From Deltaproteobacteria bacterium (lineage in GTDB: Bacteria > Myxococcota_A > Polyangia > JAAYKL01), in the NCBI GenBank assembly GCA_016935665.1, contig JAFGQN010000051.1, positions 58,750 through 122,749 on the forward strand: DNA of 64,000 nt. The letters run 5' to 3'. Below the pieces are notes generated by a model that was given only the letters and a program-made list of their open reading frames with translations, did no database searches and had not been told where the DNA came from. A program made the translations under genes and the position numbers. Below, piece by piece: positions 1 to 7,637 of the stretch. Position 1 is the first letter of the stretch. Every line of letters starts with the position of its first letter.

Positions 1-423
1 GATGAGAAGGAAACAGAATACGACTTTTGGGCTGTCCACATAAAGATAGATTCCCCACTTGTGTTTCTATGTTCATCCAATGAAATGGGAGTTCCCTGGG
101 GTGTTATCAAGGCATATTTACTATAATAGTTTGGAAAAGCGAAGTTTGAATCCGGCAGCAAAAAATTTGGAACCATTGCCGTGTATCTGTTGGCAGCCAT
201 TGGAATGCATGGATTGTATGATTTTATTGTTTTCAGTACCCGCGGCAATGAAAATTCGGTTGTGCACGTATTGATCTGGCTTAACGTACCGTTGGTCGTC
301 GGGATGATTTTTGTGTCGCGGAAGCTGATACGCCGCCATGTGACGGCCGATGCGATAATGATGGGAAAATCATTAAACGATACGTCTCTCAACAAAAACC
401 AGGTCGCATCCGCCTCAGATTAA
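1..423 (+). pseudogene. Remnant of a PrsW-like membrane protease (C-terminal part)
   Basis: Reading frame 1 runs from the window edge, is broken by two adjacent stops (TAA TAG at 124-129), then continues to a stop at 421-423. Around the break the translation reads ...GVIKAYLL-stop-stop-FGKAKFES..., followed by a hydrophobic segment with HGLYDFIVF and a second membrane helix. This resembles the C-terminal helices of PrsW-family intramembrane metalloproteases, where a His precedes the last helices. No start codon with a ribosome site fits the downstream half. I infer an inactivated gene whose 5' part lies outside the window; the family assignment rests on pattern only and is tentative. Confidence 0.35.
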
Positions 424-581
424 CCCCAGACGGGTCTCCAATCGAGGTTTCCGAAGGGTAAACCAAAGCCATTAAAACACCAATTTATAGACGGATTTAA
501 ATGTAATGTTTAAAAATGTCTGAATAATCCCTATGGACGAACATATTGAATTGTCGCGCCAGCTTCATTGAAAGGATAGAT

Positions 582-1000
582 ATGACAGTCCGACCAATAG
601 CAGGCGAAACATTTCTATCTGCGAAGGAATACCCGGTGATAACAGTTGTGGGACCACGGCAGTCAGGCATGACCACGCTGGTAAAGATGATTTTTCCAGA
701 ACATGTGTATATTAGTCTTGAGCAACTCGAGAATCGTCAACTCGCTGTGTCAGATCCAAAGACGTTTTTATAAACATATTCGGTACCCGCTATTCTCGAC
801 GAAATACAAAATGTCCGGAAACTTCTGTCCTGGATTTAAAAATATTCTGTCAAATAAGCGTTGAGACAACAATGTCGCTGGTCCCGTTTGTGTTCGATTT
901 ATTTTTTAATGAGCCGCGGTATCTGCCGGATGGTTCCTGTTGGCGTGGCGTTTTCAGGTACGCGATTAATGCCTTGATAATTCATTTAAAATACTGCAAA
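582..1000 (+). pseudogene. Decayed DUF4143-type P-loop ATPase
   Basis: An ATG at 582 opens a frame with the typical start of the DUF4143/AAA-type ATPases associated with mobile or toxin-like loci: VITVVGPRQSGMTTLVKMIFPE, the SLE segment, and D-P-x-x-F-L at the end of the open part. The Walker A lysine is replaced by Met (GPRQSGMTT, normally GKTT). After a stop at 771-773 the same frame continues with PAILDEIQNVRKLLSWI, the expected Walker B region (LDEIQ), then further stops. Less conserved sequence, such as PFVFDLFF in another frame, may be the following segment. Several stops plus loss of the P-loop lysine mean it cannot be functional. The 3' limit is approximate. Confidence 0.7.
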
Positions 1001-1094
1001 AAACGCAGCAGACAGAGTTGTTGTCGAAATGACGGTAATTATAACAGATTACTTAATTTACATACTCAATCAGAAGCAGGAAGAAGCATATCGG

Positions 1095-1760
1095 ATGAAA
1101 GGAAAGCAACATAAACCAATCAGTAGTTTTTTTTGTTCCGATTCTTTAGGGCTGGCATATTTGCGTATTCACAAATCGGGATGCACCACGGTTGAATACT
1201 GGATGGCCAGAAACCACCCTGCCTACCAGAGGGAACAATCGTTTGCCATTCATTCGCGCGGTGCCAATAAAACATATTTCGATAAGGTAACTGCAAAGGA
1301 ACAGGCGTGTGAAGATTACCTTCGATTTACATTTGTGCGCCATCCCCTTCGACGACTGGAATCCTGCTACCGCGACAAAATTGCACCCGGTACCACTCGA
1401 ATTCCGCATATTTTTAAAAATCTGGAAAAATATGGCATTGAGCACGGAATGCCCTACCGTGAAGTGGTTCATAATCTGTTAAAAGTCAAAAATCCGGCCG
1501 AGCTGAACCCCCACATTGCTCCTCAATGGTATTTTTTATTCAGAAATAATCGGCTGCGTGTGGACTTAATCTGCAGGCTGGAACAGTTTCAGTTATATAT
1601 GGATAAACTGCGTCAAATGACCCATTCGTCGATTGATCCGAACATAAGAAACAGCACATCAAAAAAATCGGAACCGTTGACCCTGACTGACCGGGAAAAG
1701 CGCTCGCTGGCGTGTTTCTTTCGACCTGAATGTGAATTTCTTGGATATCGGATAGAGTAA
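1095..1760 (+). CDS. Sulfotransferase-like protein (Sulfotransfer_2 type)
   Basis: A 221-residue protein with the two PAPS-binding signatures of carbohydrate sulfotransferases: an N-terminal LRIHKSGCTTVEYW (5'-phosphosulfate loop, usually PKxGxTS/T) and FVRHPLRRLESCYRDK (3'-phosphate motif RxP...SxYxxK). The family moves sulfate from PAPS to sugar hydroxyls. An upstream ATG at 1029 has no ribosome site, whereas the ATG at 1095 follows AGGAAG near 1079, so I use the latter. There is no signal peptide or membrane helix, so it is probably cytoplasmic. The gene stands alone between remnants; substrate unknown. The family is small for bacteria, and the neighbourhood suggests horizontal arrival. 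Confidence 0.65.
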   Translation: MKGKQHKPISSFFCSDSLGLAYLRIHKSGCTTVEYWMARNHPAYQREQSFAIHSRGANKTYFDKVTAKEQACEDYLRFTFVRHPLRRLESCYRDKIAPGTTRIPHIFKNLEKYGIEHGMPYREVVHNLLKVKNPAELNPHIAPQWYFLFRNNRLRVDLICRLEQFQLYMDKLRQMTHSSIDPNIRNSTSKKSEPLTLTDREKRSLACFFRPECEFLGYRIE

Positions 1761-2774
1761 ATTCATTGCATCAGTCACACACGGTTTGCTGTTTTAAGAA
1801 AGACAATGGGGTCAAAGACAATGGTTATAGGGGTCAAGTGTTGTTGAACAGCTGGCAGATATGTTGAGTGAGATATTTCCCGAAACGGATGACTTTCAGG
1901 AATTTTTAAAAACGCCGCAATTGAGGTTGGCTCGGAAGGCCGGTGTACGCAATGGTCCCACGGTGGTTCCGCTGGAATTGTCGAGTCATACAGTTGCGCG
2001 TACAACATCTGTATTGGCATATCGAATAGCCCCTGGTGCCGCCCAGTGTCCGGGGAGACAGTGGGAGAAGCAGCTGCATGCAAGTCATCGGCGACCACCT
2101 GCACGGAGTACGTTGGAATGGATTGCTAAAAAAATTTGAACAATGGCCACACAGGAAGCGCCAACAATTCTTCCATTTGTTCGAAAGGAAGAAACAGTGG
2201 ACATGGATGCTGTCGCTGTTTGCGCAGGTCTGGACAGAACCACCTTCCAATGGAGGAAAAACGTCGTTTTTCGAAGATGGCTCCACAAAAACGCAGAACC
2301 AAACCTTATGTGAGAAAAAAAGCCGGACGCAGTGATGCAGGGGGTAGCCCCAAAGATTTCACTCCCGGTGGGTGCGCAGCGTCCCCCCCCGCGCAGCGAC
2401 AACGCCCCAAATAACCAACGTACTTTCTCCTAAATCGTTTTTTTCAAAAATCTTTTGGGCTTCCCCCGGAATCGCAAGACTGCGGAGCGCGCCACTGCAC
2501 TCGCAAAAGAACGGTGTGTCAGTGCGGCAGTGGCAAGCGCTGCGGCGGTTTGCGGTAGTGGCGGTTTACATGAAATACACAACGGTGAATTTGCCACGGA
2601 CAATAAATGATGGGACCAACGCATGACAATCACACATAGTAATTTTACCGTCCTGACAACGTCCCCTTCTTCCGCAACGTCCCCTTCTTCCGCTCCTATG
2701 GTCGCATGCGCCCTCCCCGGGACCGCGTAGCTCCAGCTGCGCCCAACAGTGACAGGGCATAGCACTTCGTCGAT
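1761..2774. other. Gene-poor stretch of about 1 kb
   Basis: No convincing gene. Short frames exist on both strands, for example 1831-2139 (+), starting with VEQLADMLSEIFPETDDFQEFL and then turning into low-quality sequence, and 2143-2310 (+), a 55-residue frame. Neither shows a recognisable family or ribosome site; both could be eroded gene ends. GC-rich tracts (a run of eight C near 2385) and a short tandem repeat at 2657-2692 occur here. Confidence 0.5.
2657..2692. repeat. Two tandem copies of an 18-bp unit
   Basis: The unit CAACGTCCCCTTCTTCCG occurs twice back to back (2657-2674 and 2675-2692) with no mismatch. It lies in the gene-poor stretch downstream of the small lipoprotein gene. No function is visible. 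Confidence 0.8.
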
Positions 2775-3320
2775 TCAACATCCAACGTGAATGACTACGT
2801 TGGTGAGTTTTTTTAATGCGTCATCTCGGGTGAGTTCGTCTAGGATGCGACGGTTGAGGACGCTTTCCCAGTAGTTGGTTTGGAACAGGCCCTTTTCGTA
2901 TACCGCTTTTATAATTCTGTTGACGCGGTAATAGATCCGCTCCGAATCGGAAGCGATCAGGTCGAGTACGTTTGGGTCTGTGGAGACAAAGTGAATCCAG
3001 TACACCAGGTCGATGCCTTCATCCACATTGGCGACAAAAAAGCGACCGTTGGGCACTGTAACAAACGTCTCGCCCGTTCTGAGCAGTTTCATATCGGCAT
3101 TGTCATCTGCGCTGGGGGGCGCCACTGACTCGTCGGTTTTGAACTGCTGTTCCAACGTTTCATCGGTGGGAATCATTTTTGATTCAATGTTCACGATTTG
3201 GCGGGTGCTTTTGCAGTAACTGGAGGCATCGTCAAAATCCACGTACCTGAGCGGTGAACACGCTGCAAGAATGCTGAACAAAATGAGTGTTGTTTCAATT
3301 CCGTTTGCCGTATGGACCAT
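2775..3320 (-). CDS. Small lipoprotein of unknown function
   Basis: A 181-residue protein beginning with a short hydrophobic stretch and a lipobox (LFSILAAC, Cys21), so it should be exported and lipidated. The mature part is mixed alpha/beta, rich in charged residues, with a C-terminal segment (residues 120-175) that looks helical. The start is supported by AGGA about seven bases before the ATG at 3320. I do not recognise a family. It is monocistronic and separated from the divergently oriented acetyltransferase remnant by about 90 bases. Confidence 0.7.
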   Translation of the reverse strand: MVHTANGIETTLILFSILAACSPLRYVDFDDASSYCKSTRQIVNIESKMIPTDETLEQQFKTDESVAPPSADDNADMKLLRTGETFVTVPNGRFFVANVDEGIDLVYWIHFVSTDPNVLDLIASDSERIYYRVNRIIKAVYEKGLFQTNYWESVLNRRILDELTRDDALKKLTNVVIHVGC

Positions 3321-3414
3321 GGTATCCTGCTCTAATCAGTCATAACTATTTGCACCTTGGCGCAAACTGTAATGCGGCTGTTTTGGGGGAAATAACTCTG
3401 GCGGAGACTATCGT

Positions 3415-3555
3415 ATGCAAATCGAACAACTTTCCAATAACAGCCGAATGAAAATTAAACCGCTTTGGGAAGAGCTTAATCGGGACCATGAGCTCTTGTC
3501 GACTCATTTTAAATCTCATTTTGCATCATTTACAGCTGCTATCGCTTTAAATTGA
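3415..3555 (+). pseudogene. N-terminal stub of a GNAT acetyltransferase
   Basis: A 46-codon frame starts at an ATG preceded by GGCGGAG. Its sequence MKIKPLWEELNRDHELLSTHF matches the usual opening of a GNAT subgroup (xxPLWEELNxxHxxxSxxF), in which the acetyl-CoA-binding core follows. Here the frame stops after about 45 residues and the next gene runs toward it on the other strand, so the catalytic part is missing. It could be a real micro-gene, but a truncated acetyltransferase is the simpler reading. Confidence 0.35.
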
Positions 3556-3967
3556 ACAATTCAATCCGTTGTCTTCGTTTCCAAACATGCATAACCGGAA
3601 ATACGAACAGAAGCAGTGTCAACTTGTCGTGGACTTCCACCAGAAGGTGGTGGAGTGCGGGGGAAAGACCACAGTCGACGCCCCAGGCGATGAGTCCAAT
3701 CACAGCGGCGATGATGAAAATGGCGGTCAGTGTCAGCACCTGTTTGTGGTTGCCCATCCGCCTTCGCCAAAGCACACCCTTTATCCATTTTGAGTTGTTG
3801 AAAAAATGATACACAACAGCCCCCAAAAACAGGACAGATGCGATTTTGTGACACCAGGACCAGAACGGATAGGACTGCCCAAAGACAACATGTGCCGGAC
3901 CTTTGCCACCTTCCCCATGTGATAGTTGATTTGCAGCAAAAATCCGGCCTGTCGTTTTCTCAATCAT
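3539..3967 (-). CDS. DUF4405-like membrane protein, possibly 5'-truncated
   Basis: About 142 residues with three to four hydrophobic helices and paired histidines: WSWCHKIASVLFLGAVVYHFFNNSKWI, then LHHLLVEVHDKLTLLLFVFPVMHVWK. The H-x(n)-H-(x)-W pattern is that of DUF4405/cytochrome-b561-like small membrane proteins that may hold haem. Family members normally have a first helix ending in 'LTG'. Here LLKLTGCF sits just before the first usable ATG (3967), and the bases encoding it overlap the 3' end of the upstream gene, so the 5' end may have been lost. No strong ribosome site is seen. It follows the preceding gene after 17 bases. Confidence 0.5.
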   Translation of the reverse strand: MIEKTTGRIFAANQLSHGEGGKGPAHVVFGQSYPFWSWCHKIASVLFLGAVVYHFFNNSKWIKGVLWRRRMGNHKQVLTLTAIFIIAAVIGLIAWGVDCGLSPALHHLLVEVHDKLTLLLFVFPVMHVWKRRQRIELFNLKR

Positions 3968-3984
3968 AAAACACCCGGTCAATT

Positions 3985-4551
3985 TTAAAAGGATAGCGTC
4001 GCTCCCACCATGGCGCTTCGGGGAGTGCCTGTCACGCCAATCGCTGACAATTGAAGTCGTTTCTCTGCCGAGGACGCGTAATGCTTCATATACGGATGTC
4101 GGTTTCCCACAACGGATTTGGCATTGATCATTCTGGCGCTGCCAATAATCAGCAATACCAAACCGGGGCATGCCAGCCCGGCACCAGCCAGCCCGACAAG
4201 TCCGCCCAGCATTTCGTATGCAGCCCCAGGGTACTGGTCATCCTCGATCGCCTGTTTTTTATTCATTTCTTCTCCTCGTTTGATTACAACGCCGCTCGTG
4301 ATAAATACCGGAATCGAAAGAGCCAGCAACACACCCCCACCAATGGCCTGCCGACGGCCGCTTTTATATCTGCGCGAATACCTCTGGATATATAAGTCGT
4401 CGAAACAATCATCATATCCCTGTTCCACCAATACAGGTTCATCAGGCGAAGGGGGCAGCGTATCCTCAGCGCGAGCAGAAACGGTGACTGTAATTATGGC
4501 CAGCATTCCCAGTTTAATGACCAACGGTCGGTTTTGTGTAAAATGCATCAT
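3985..4551 (-). CDS. Exported protein of unknown function with two hydrophobic segments
   Basis: The chosen start (ATG 4551; a longer frame begins at 4608) gives 188 residues. They begin with a signal-peptide-like stretch ending in SARA-ED, followed by an acidic segment with two Cys, a helix (GGGVLLALSIPVFITSGVVI), a Gly/Ala-rich second helix and a C-terminus ending in Phe. The layout recalls small Myxococcota envelope proteins that carry a pair of membrane helices. No family recognised. Possible co-transcription with the DUF4405-like gene 17 bases downstream. Confidence 0.5.
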   Translation of the reverse strand: MMHFTQNRPLVIKLGMLAIITVTVSARAEDTLPPSPDEPVLVEQGYDDCFDDLYIQRYSRRYKSGRRQAIGGGVLLALSIPVFITSGVVIKRGEEMNKKQAIEDDQYPGAAYEMLGGLVGLAGAGLACPGLVLLIIGSARMINAKSVVGNRHPYMKHYASSAEKRLQLSAIGVTGTPRSAMVGATLSF

Positions 4552-4693
4552 GACCGGATCGATAAGGCAATTATGAGACCAACCGCCCACCGATGCGAAA
4601 TTCCGCAATTTTTTTTAGTCAGCCGTGAAAATCCGATACGTCAGTGAGAATCGAATGTGCATCGGAGATACACGGGCAAAAGACATTGCATCC

Positions 4694-4965
4694 TTAACAG
4701 TGGCCAGCCTTGAGGGTGAGGGTGACGTTTGTTTCGGTGGTGAGGGTCAGGTTGGCGTCCAGAGTGAAATCCACGTGGCAGACGGTTTGCGTGATGGTAT
4801 CAAGATCGATACCAGAGACGCTGGATCGGCGCCGGCCATAACCGATTCCAAATCCACAATGGCGTATCCTCCCGATGAATCCACTCCCGGACCGCCGGTT
4901 TGGATGGCCTGGTAGTCGGCGTCCATAACCGTTTCGGTTGGGGCGCCTGAGGACTCGGTGGATTT
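4694..4965 (-). pseudogene. Frameshifted C-terminal fragment of a beta-rich protein
   Basis: On the minus strand two overlapping frames give clean protein-like sequence that joins if one frameshift near 4800-4830 is assumed. The first reads PTETVMDADYQAIQTGG and onward to SVMAGADPASLVS. The second continues as SGIDLDTITQTVCHVDF and then a Thr/Leu-rich strand pattern (TLTTETNVTLTLKAGHC) to a stop at 4694-4696. Upstream the first frame hits a stop at 4966-4968. The pattern of alternating Thr/hydrophobic residues suggests a beta-sandwich end of a secreted protein. No family is recognised; both breaks argue for a dead gene. Confidence 0.45.
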
Positions 4966-5087
4966 TTATCGATCGGCCTCCAGAGGAAATAATATGTGTA
5001 TTGCCGTCGCCTGTTTAGCGTCGCGCTGCGATGGGCAATGGCATCGATGTGAAGGAAACAGCTTTTCGAGTGTGACGGAAATTCGCT

Positions 5088-5582
5088 GTGGGAACGCAAT
5101 TGCGGTGTGCTGCTGAAACTATGCAACGCGGGAGATGTGCGTATCGCAATGAGGTGCGGTGTGCAAAAAATCACTCCCGGTGTAATGGAAATGGGCTGGT
5201 TCAATGCCATGCCGAGCCAGTGGATTCAGCATCCGCGGAAGGGTGGGAAGTTGAAAGAACAGACTGCGGCGCGTTCAACCTGGTTTGCGAGGAAACAACG
5301 TTGGAGATCGATGCGGAGAACGCCGCTGCGGATTCCGGCGGTAACTTGCAGTTGTTGCCCCCATCAGATGTTATTGCGGGATGCGCCGTTAAAGAACCGA
5401 CATGTCAGGACAGAACTGTGGTGGCGCACTGTCATAATGATGTTATTCGTTTTTGCATGGCGGGTGAGATGGTTGAGATTAACTGTAATGTTTTTAATGG
5501 AGGCACATGCGTTGAGCGGGAAAACGGTTTAGGGGGTGGCCCATATTGCGCTTTTTTAAAAGGAGCACCAAATGACCTTTGA
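5088..5582 (+). pseudogene. Remnant of a cysteine-rich secreted protein
   Basis: The frame encodes 164 residues with 14 Cys in a repeating pattern: CNGNGLVQCHAEP...WEVERTDCGAFNLVC, then CQDRTVVAHCHNDVIRFC...INCNVFNGGTC. This is a repeat of 'C-x-G-x-x-x-x-C ... C-x(5)-C' modules typical of Myxococcota secreted proteins. There is no signal peptide or ribosome site. In the region just upstream (about 5040-5110) another frame gives QLFECDGNSLWERNCG, which is clearly a preceding module, so a frameshift has removed the 5' part. The stop overlaps the next gene's start (5572). Translation of the fragment is unlikely but cannot be excluded. Confidence 0.5.
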
Positions 5583-6081
5583 ACGGAAAATATCAAAAGT
5601 GTTTCGACTCAATGAAGAGAACTGGATGCGGCACGCCAATCCCATCAGCGTGTATACGCGTTATTCGTGCCTGCCCATCATTGTGCTGGCGTTCTGGAGC
5701 CGCGTGTGGATTGGGTGGTGGTGTGCGATTCCGGCGGGGGTGTCGCTGCTGTGGATGATGTTTAATCCGGTACTCTTTAAGAAGCCAAAGTCCACAAAGA
5801 ACTGGGCCTCCAAATCGGTTTTGGGGGAGCGGGTGTATTTAAATCGGGATGCGGTGGCGCTTCCCGAAATACATCAAACGCCCCTGTACGCGGTGCTCAA
5901 CGGCATCTCCGGCGCGGGACTGAGCGTTGCCATCTGGGCGGTGGTGGTGTATTCAGTGTGGGGCGCCGTTCTGGGAACAGCGCTGACCATCATTGGCAAA
6001 AGCTGGTTTCTGGATCGCATGGTGTGGCTGTACGAATCCATGAAAACCGACAACGACGAATACGCCAGTTGGGAATATTGA
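5572..6081 (+). CDS. DUF6653-like membrane protein
   Basis: A 169-residue protein with two hydrophobic pairs of helices (about residues 33-68 and 108-145). Distinct motifs are NPISVYTRYSCLP, WSRVWIGWW, FNPVLFKKP and WASKSVLGERVYL, which match my memory of the DUF6653 family (NPWSVWTR...WSRxWIGWW...NPRxFxxP...WASxxVLGE). Function is unknown. A strong ribosome site (AAAGGAG) lies eight bases before the ATG, and the start overlaps the end of the Cys-rich remnant. Inner-membrane location is inferred. Confidence 0.6.
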   Translation: MTFERKISKVFRLNEENWMRHANPISVYTRYSCLPIIVLAFWSRVWIGWWCAIPAGVSLLWMMFNPVLFKKPKSTKNWASKSVLGERVYLNRDAVALPEIHQTPLYAVLNGISGAGLSVAIWAVVVYSVWGAVLGTALTIIGKSWFLDRMVWLYESMKTDNDEYASWEY

Positions 6082-6148
6082 ATGAATTTGGCGCATTTGC
6101 CTCGTTAAACGAGAATGTATCAATTGGACGAATACCAGGAGCGACCTG

Positions 6149-6616
6149 ATGACGTCATGGACTATCTCTGAAATGACGCCTGCTGAACAAGCACAAACGT
6201 TCGCATTGGTGGAACGATGTTTCAATGAATATGTACGGTGCGATTTGACGGATGCGGGAGTGACGGAATTTTTTCGTGCGGCCAGGGAGATGATCTTTGA
6301 ATCACCGTCCAATCATTTTTTGCTGGTGGCCAGGGCCGATGATATGATTGTGGGCATGTGTGATGTTGGGGACTTTCATCATATCCGCCTGTTTTTCGTA
6401 GAATCGTCATTTCATCGTCGAGGGATTGGTCGGGCACTTATCACAGCGTCGGAGAGGCGATGTCTGAACCACCACAGCGCAGAAATGGTGATGGATGTGA
6501 ACTCATCGCTCTTTGCGGAGCCGGTGTACACGCGCCTTGGATTCGCAGGCACGGATGGGGTCCAGGAAGTCAACGGGATTCGCTTTGTGCCCATGAAAAA
6601 GAAACTGGTGCCGTGA
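6149..6616 (+). CDS. GNAT-family N-acetyltransferase
   Basis: A 155-residue protein with the standard GNAT core. Strand 4 is HIRLFFVESSFHRRGIGRALI, where Q/RxxGxG/A is read as RRGIGRA, the acetyl-CoA pyrophosphate loop. It is followed by the strand-5 region EMVMDVNSSLFAEPVYTRLGF with the usual 'Y-x-x-x-G-F' near the end. The acceptor substrate cannot be inferred. An AGGAG ribosome site lies about eight bases before the ATG. Likely cytoplasmic; the spacing to neighbours on both sides (about 60-70 bases) leaves operon membership open. Confidence 0.85.
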   Translation: MTSWTISEMTPAEQAQTFALVERCFNEYVRCDLTDAGVTEFFRAAREMIFESPSNHFLLVARADDMIVGMCDVGDFHHIRLFFVESSFHRRGIGRALITASERRCLNHHSAEMVMDVNSSLFAEPVYTRLGFAGTDGVQEVNGIRFVPMKKKLVP

Positions 6617-6674
6617 CGTGCAAATCCATCTGCATTGAATAGCTTTTCAGTTTTCCCTGTGCTAATAGAGCCCC

Positions 6675-7619
6675 ATGTGGATTGACCTGCTTTTGCTAAT
6701 AGGTGGCGGCGCCGGTGTTTGGCTGGGGGCCGAAGGTATTGTTCGCGGTGCGGTGAAACTGGCGGCTTATTTTGGGGTCTCCGCCATGGTGGTGGGATTG
6801 ACGGTGGTGGCGTTCGGGACATCTGCGCCGGAACTCGTGGTCAGTTCAATGGCTGCCATTAGAGGGCAGAACGAAATCGCCCTTGGCAATGTGCTCGGAT
6901 CCAACATTATCAATATTGCGCTGGTGATGGGTATCTCTGCAATCATTGCCCCCATGGTGGTGACCAAAGAAACATTCCGGCAGGATTTGCCACTGGTTAC
7001 CGTGGTAACGCTGGTGGTGGTGGGGATGGCCATTTGGCACGATGACATCAGTCGCATGGAGGGCATTGTCCTGCTGCTGATATTCGCCGGCTATACCGCG
7101 TATACGTTTATTCGGGCCTTCAGGGAAAACCGGCGCAACACAAGGCTGGAGGGCTGGGAGCGACCGGAGCTCAAAGTTCGTCATATTCTGTTTTTACTGG
7201 GGGGCATTCCCCTTTTGGCGTTTGGGGCGGATGGTATGGTGCGCGGTGCAGTGGGCATTGCCGAGGCTGCTGGTATCAGCAAACAGATTATTGCGATGAC
7301 GATGGTGGCGTTTGGCACATCGGTGCCGGAACTGGCGGCGTCCATCGTAGCGGCCAGACATGGCGAAGACGATCTGTGTGTGGGCAATGTGCTGGGGTCC
7401 AACCTGTACAATATGAGCCTTATTCTGGGCACCGCGGCCACCATCACACCCATTCCCACGATGGTCACCTGGAAATCCTGGGATATGATTTTCTTTGTTT
7501 TGGCGGTGCTGGTGCTGTTCCCCATAATGCGTATTCGCTGGCGCGTGGGGCGCGTTGACGGCGCTCTATTGCTTTTAATGTATGGTGTAAGTGTGCTGCT
7601 GCTTTTTGCGCAGCCCTGA
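6675..7619 (+). CDS. Calcium/sodium antiporter of the CaCA superfamily (YrbG-like)
   Basis: A 314-residue integral membrane protein with the internal two-fold repeat of cation/Ca2+ exchangers. The first alpha repeat is GLTVVAFGTSAPELVVS ... GNVLGSNIINIALVMG. The second is MTMVAFGTSVPELAAS ... GNVLGSNLYNMSLILG. The Glu in each 'G-T-S-x-P-E-L' and the Asn/Ser in 'G-N-V-x-G-S-N' are the ion-coordinating residues of the family; all are present. About ten helices span the inner membrane. The ribosome site is weak (TAGAG). It ends 18 bases before the M16 peptidase gene, so the two are probably co-transcribed. Confidence 0.93.
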   Translation: MWIDLLLLIGGGAGVWLGAEGIVRGAVKLAAYFGVSAMVVGLTVVAFGTSAPELVVSSMAAIRGQNEIALGNVLGSNIINIALVMGISAIIAPMVVTKETFRQDLPLVTVVTLVVVGMAIWHDDISRMEGIVLLLIFAGYTAYTFIRAFRENRRNTRLEGWERPELKVRHILFLLGGIPLLAFGADGMVRGAVGIAEAAGISKQIIAMTMVAFGTSVPELAASIVAARHGEDDLCVGNVLGSNLYNMSLILGTAATITPIPTMVTWKSWDMIFFVLAVLVLFPIMRIRWRVGRVDGALLLLMYGVSVLLLFAQP

Positions 7620-7637
7620 TTTCTGGCGGGAGTATTT

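Noticed and set aside
1810..1840. GACAATGG / GGGGTCAA repeats that might mark a transposon end
   Set aside because: Too short and no matching inverted copy or transposase nearby.
4625..4915. Plus-strand frame of 96 codons
   Set aside because: No ribosome site; it is antisense to the beta-rich remnant, whose reading is more protein-like.
4800..5210. Minus-strand frame of 136 codons
   Set aside because: Pro/Ser/Arg-rich, no start signal, overlaps two remnants read in other frames.
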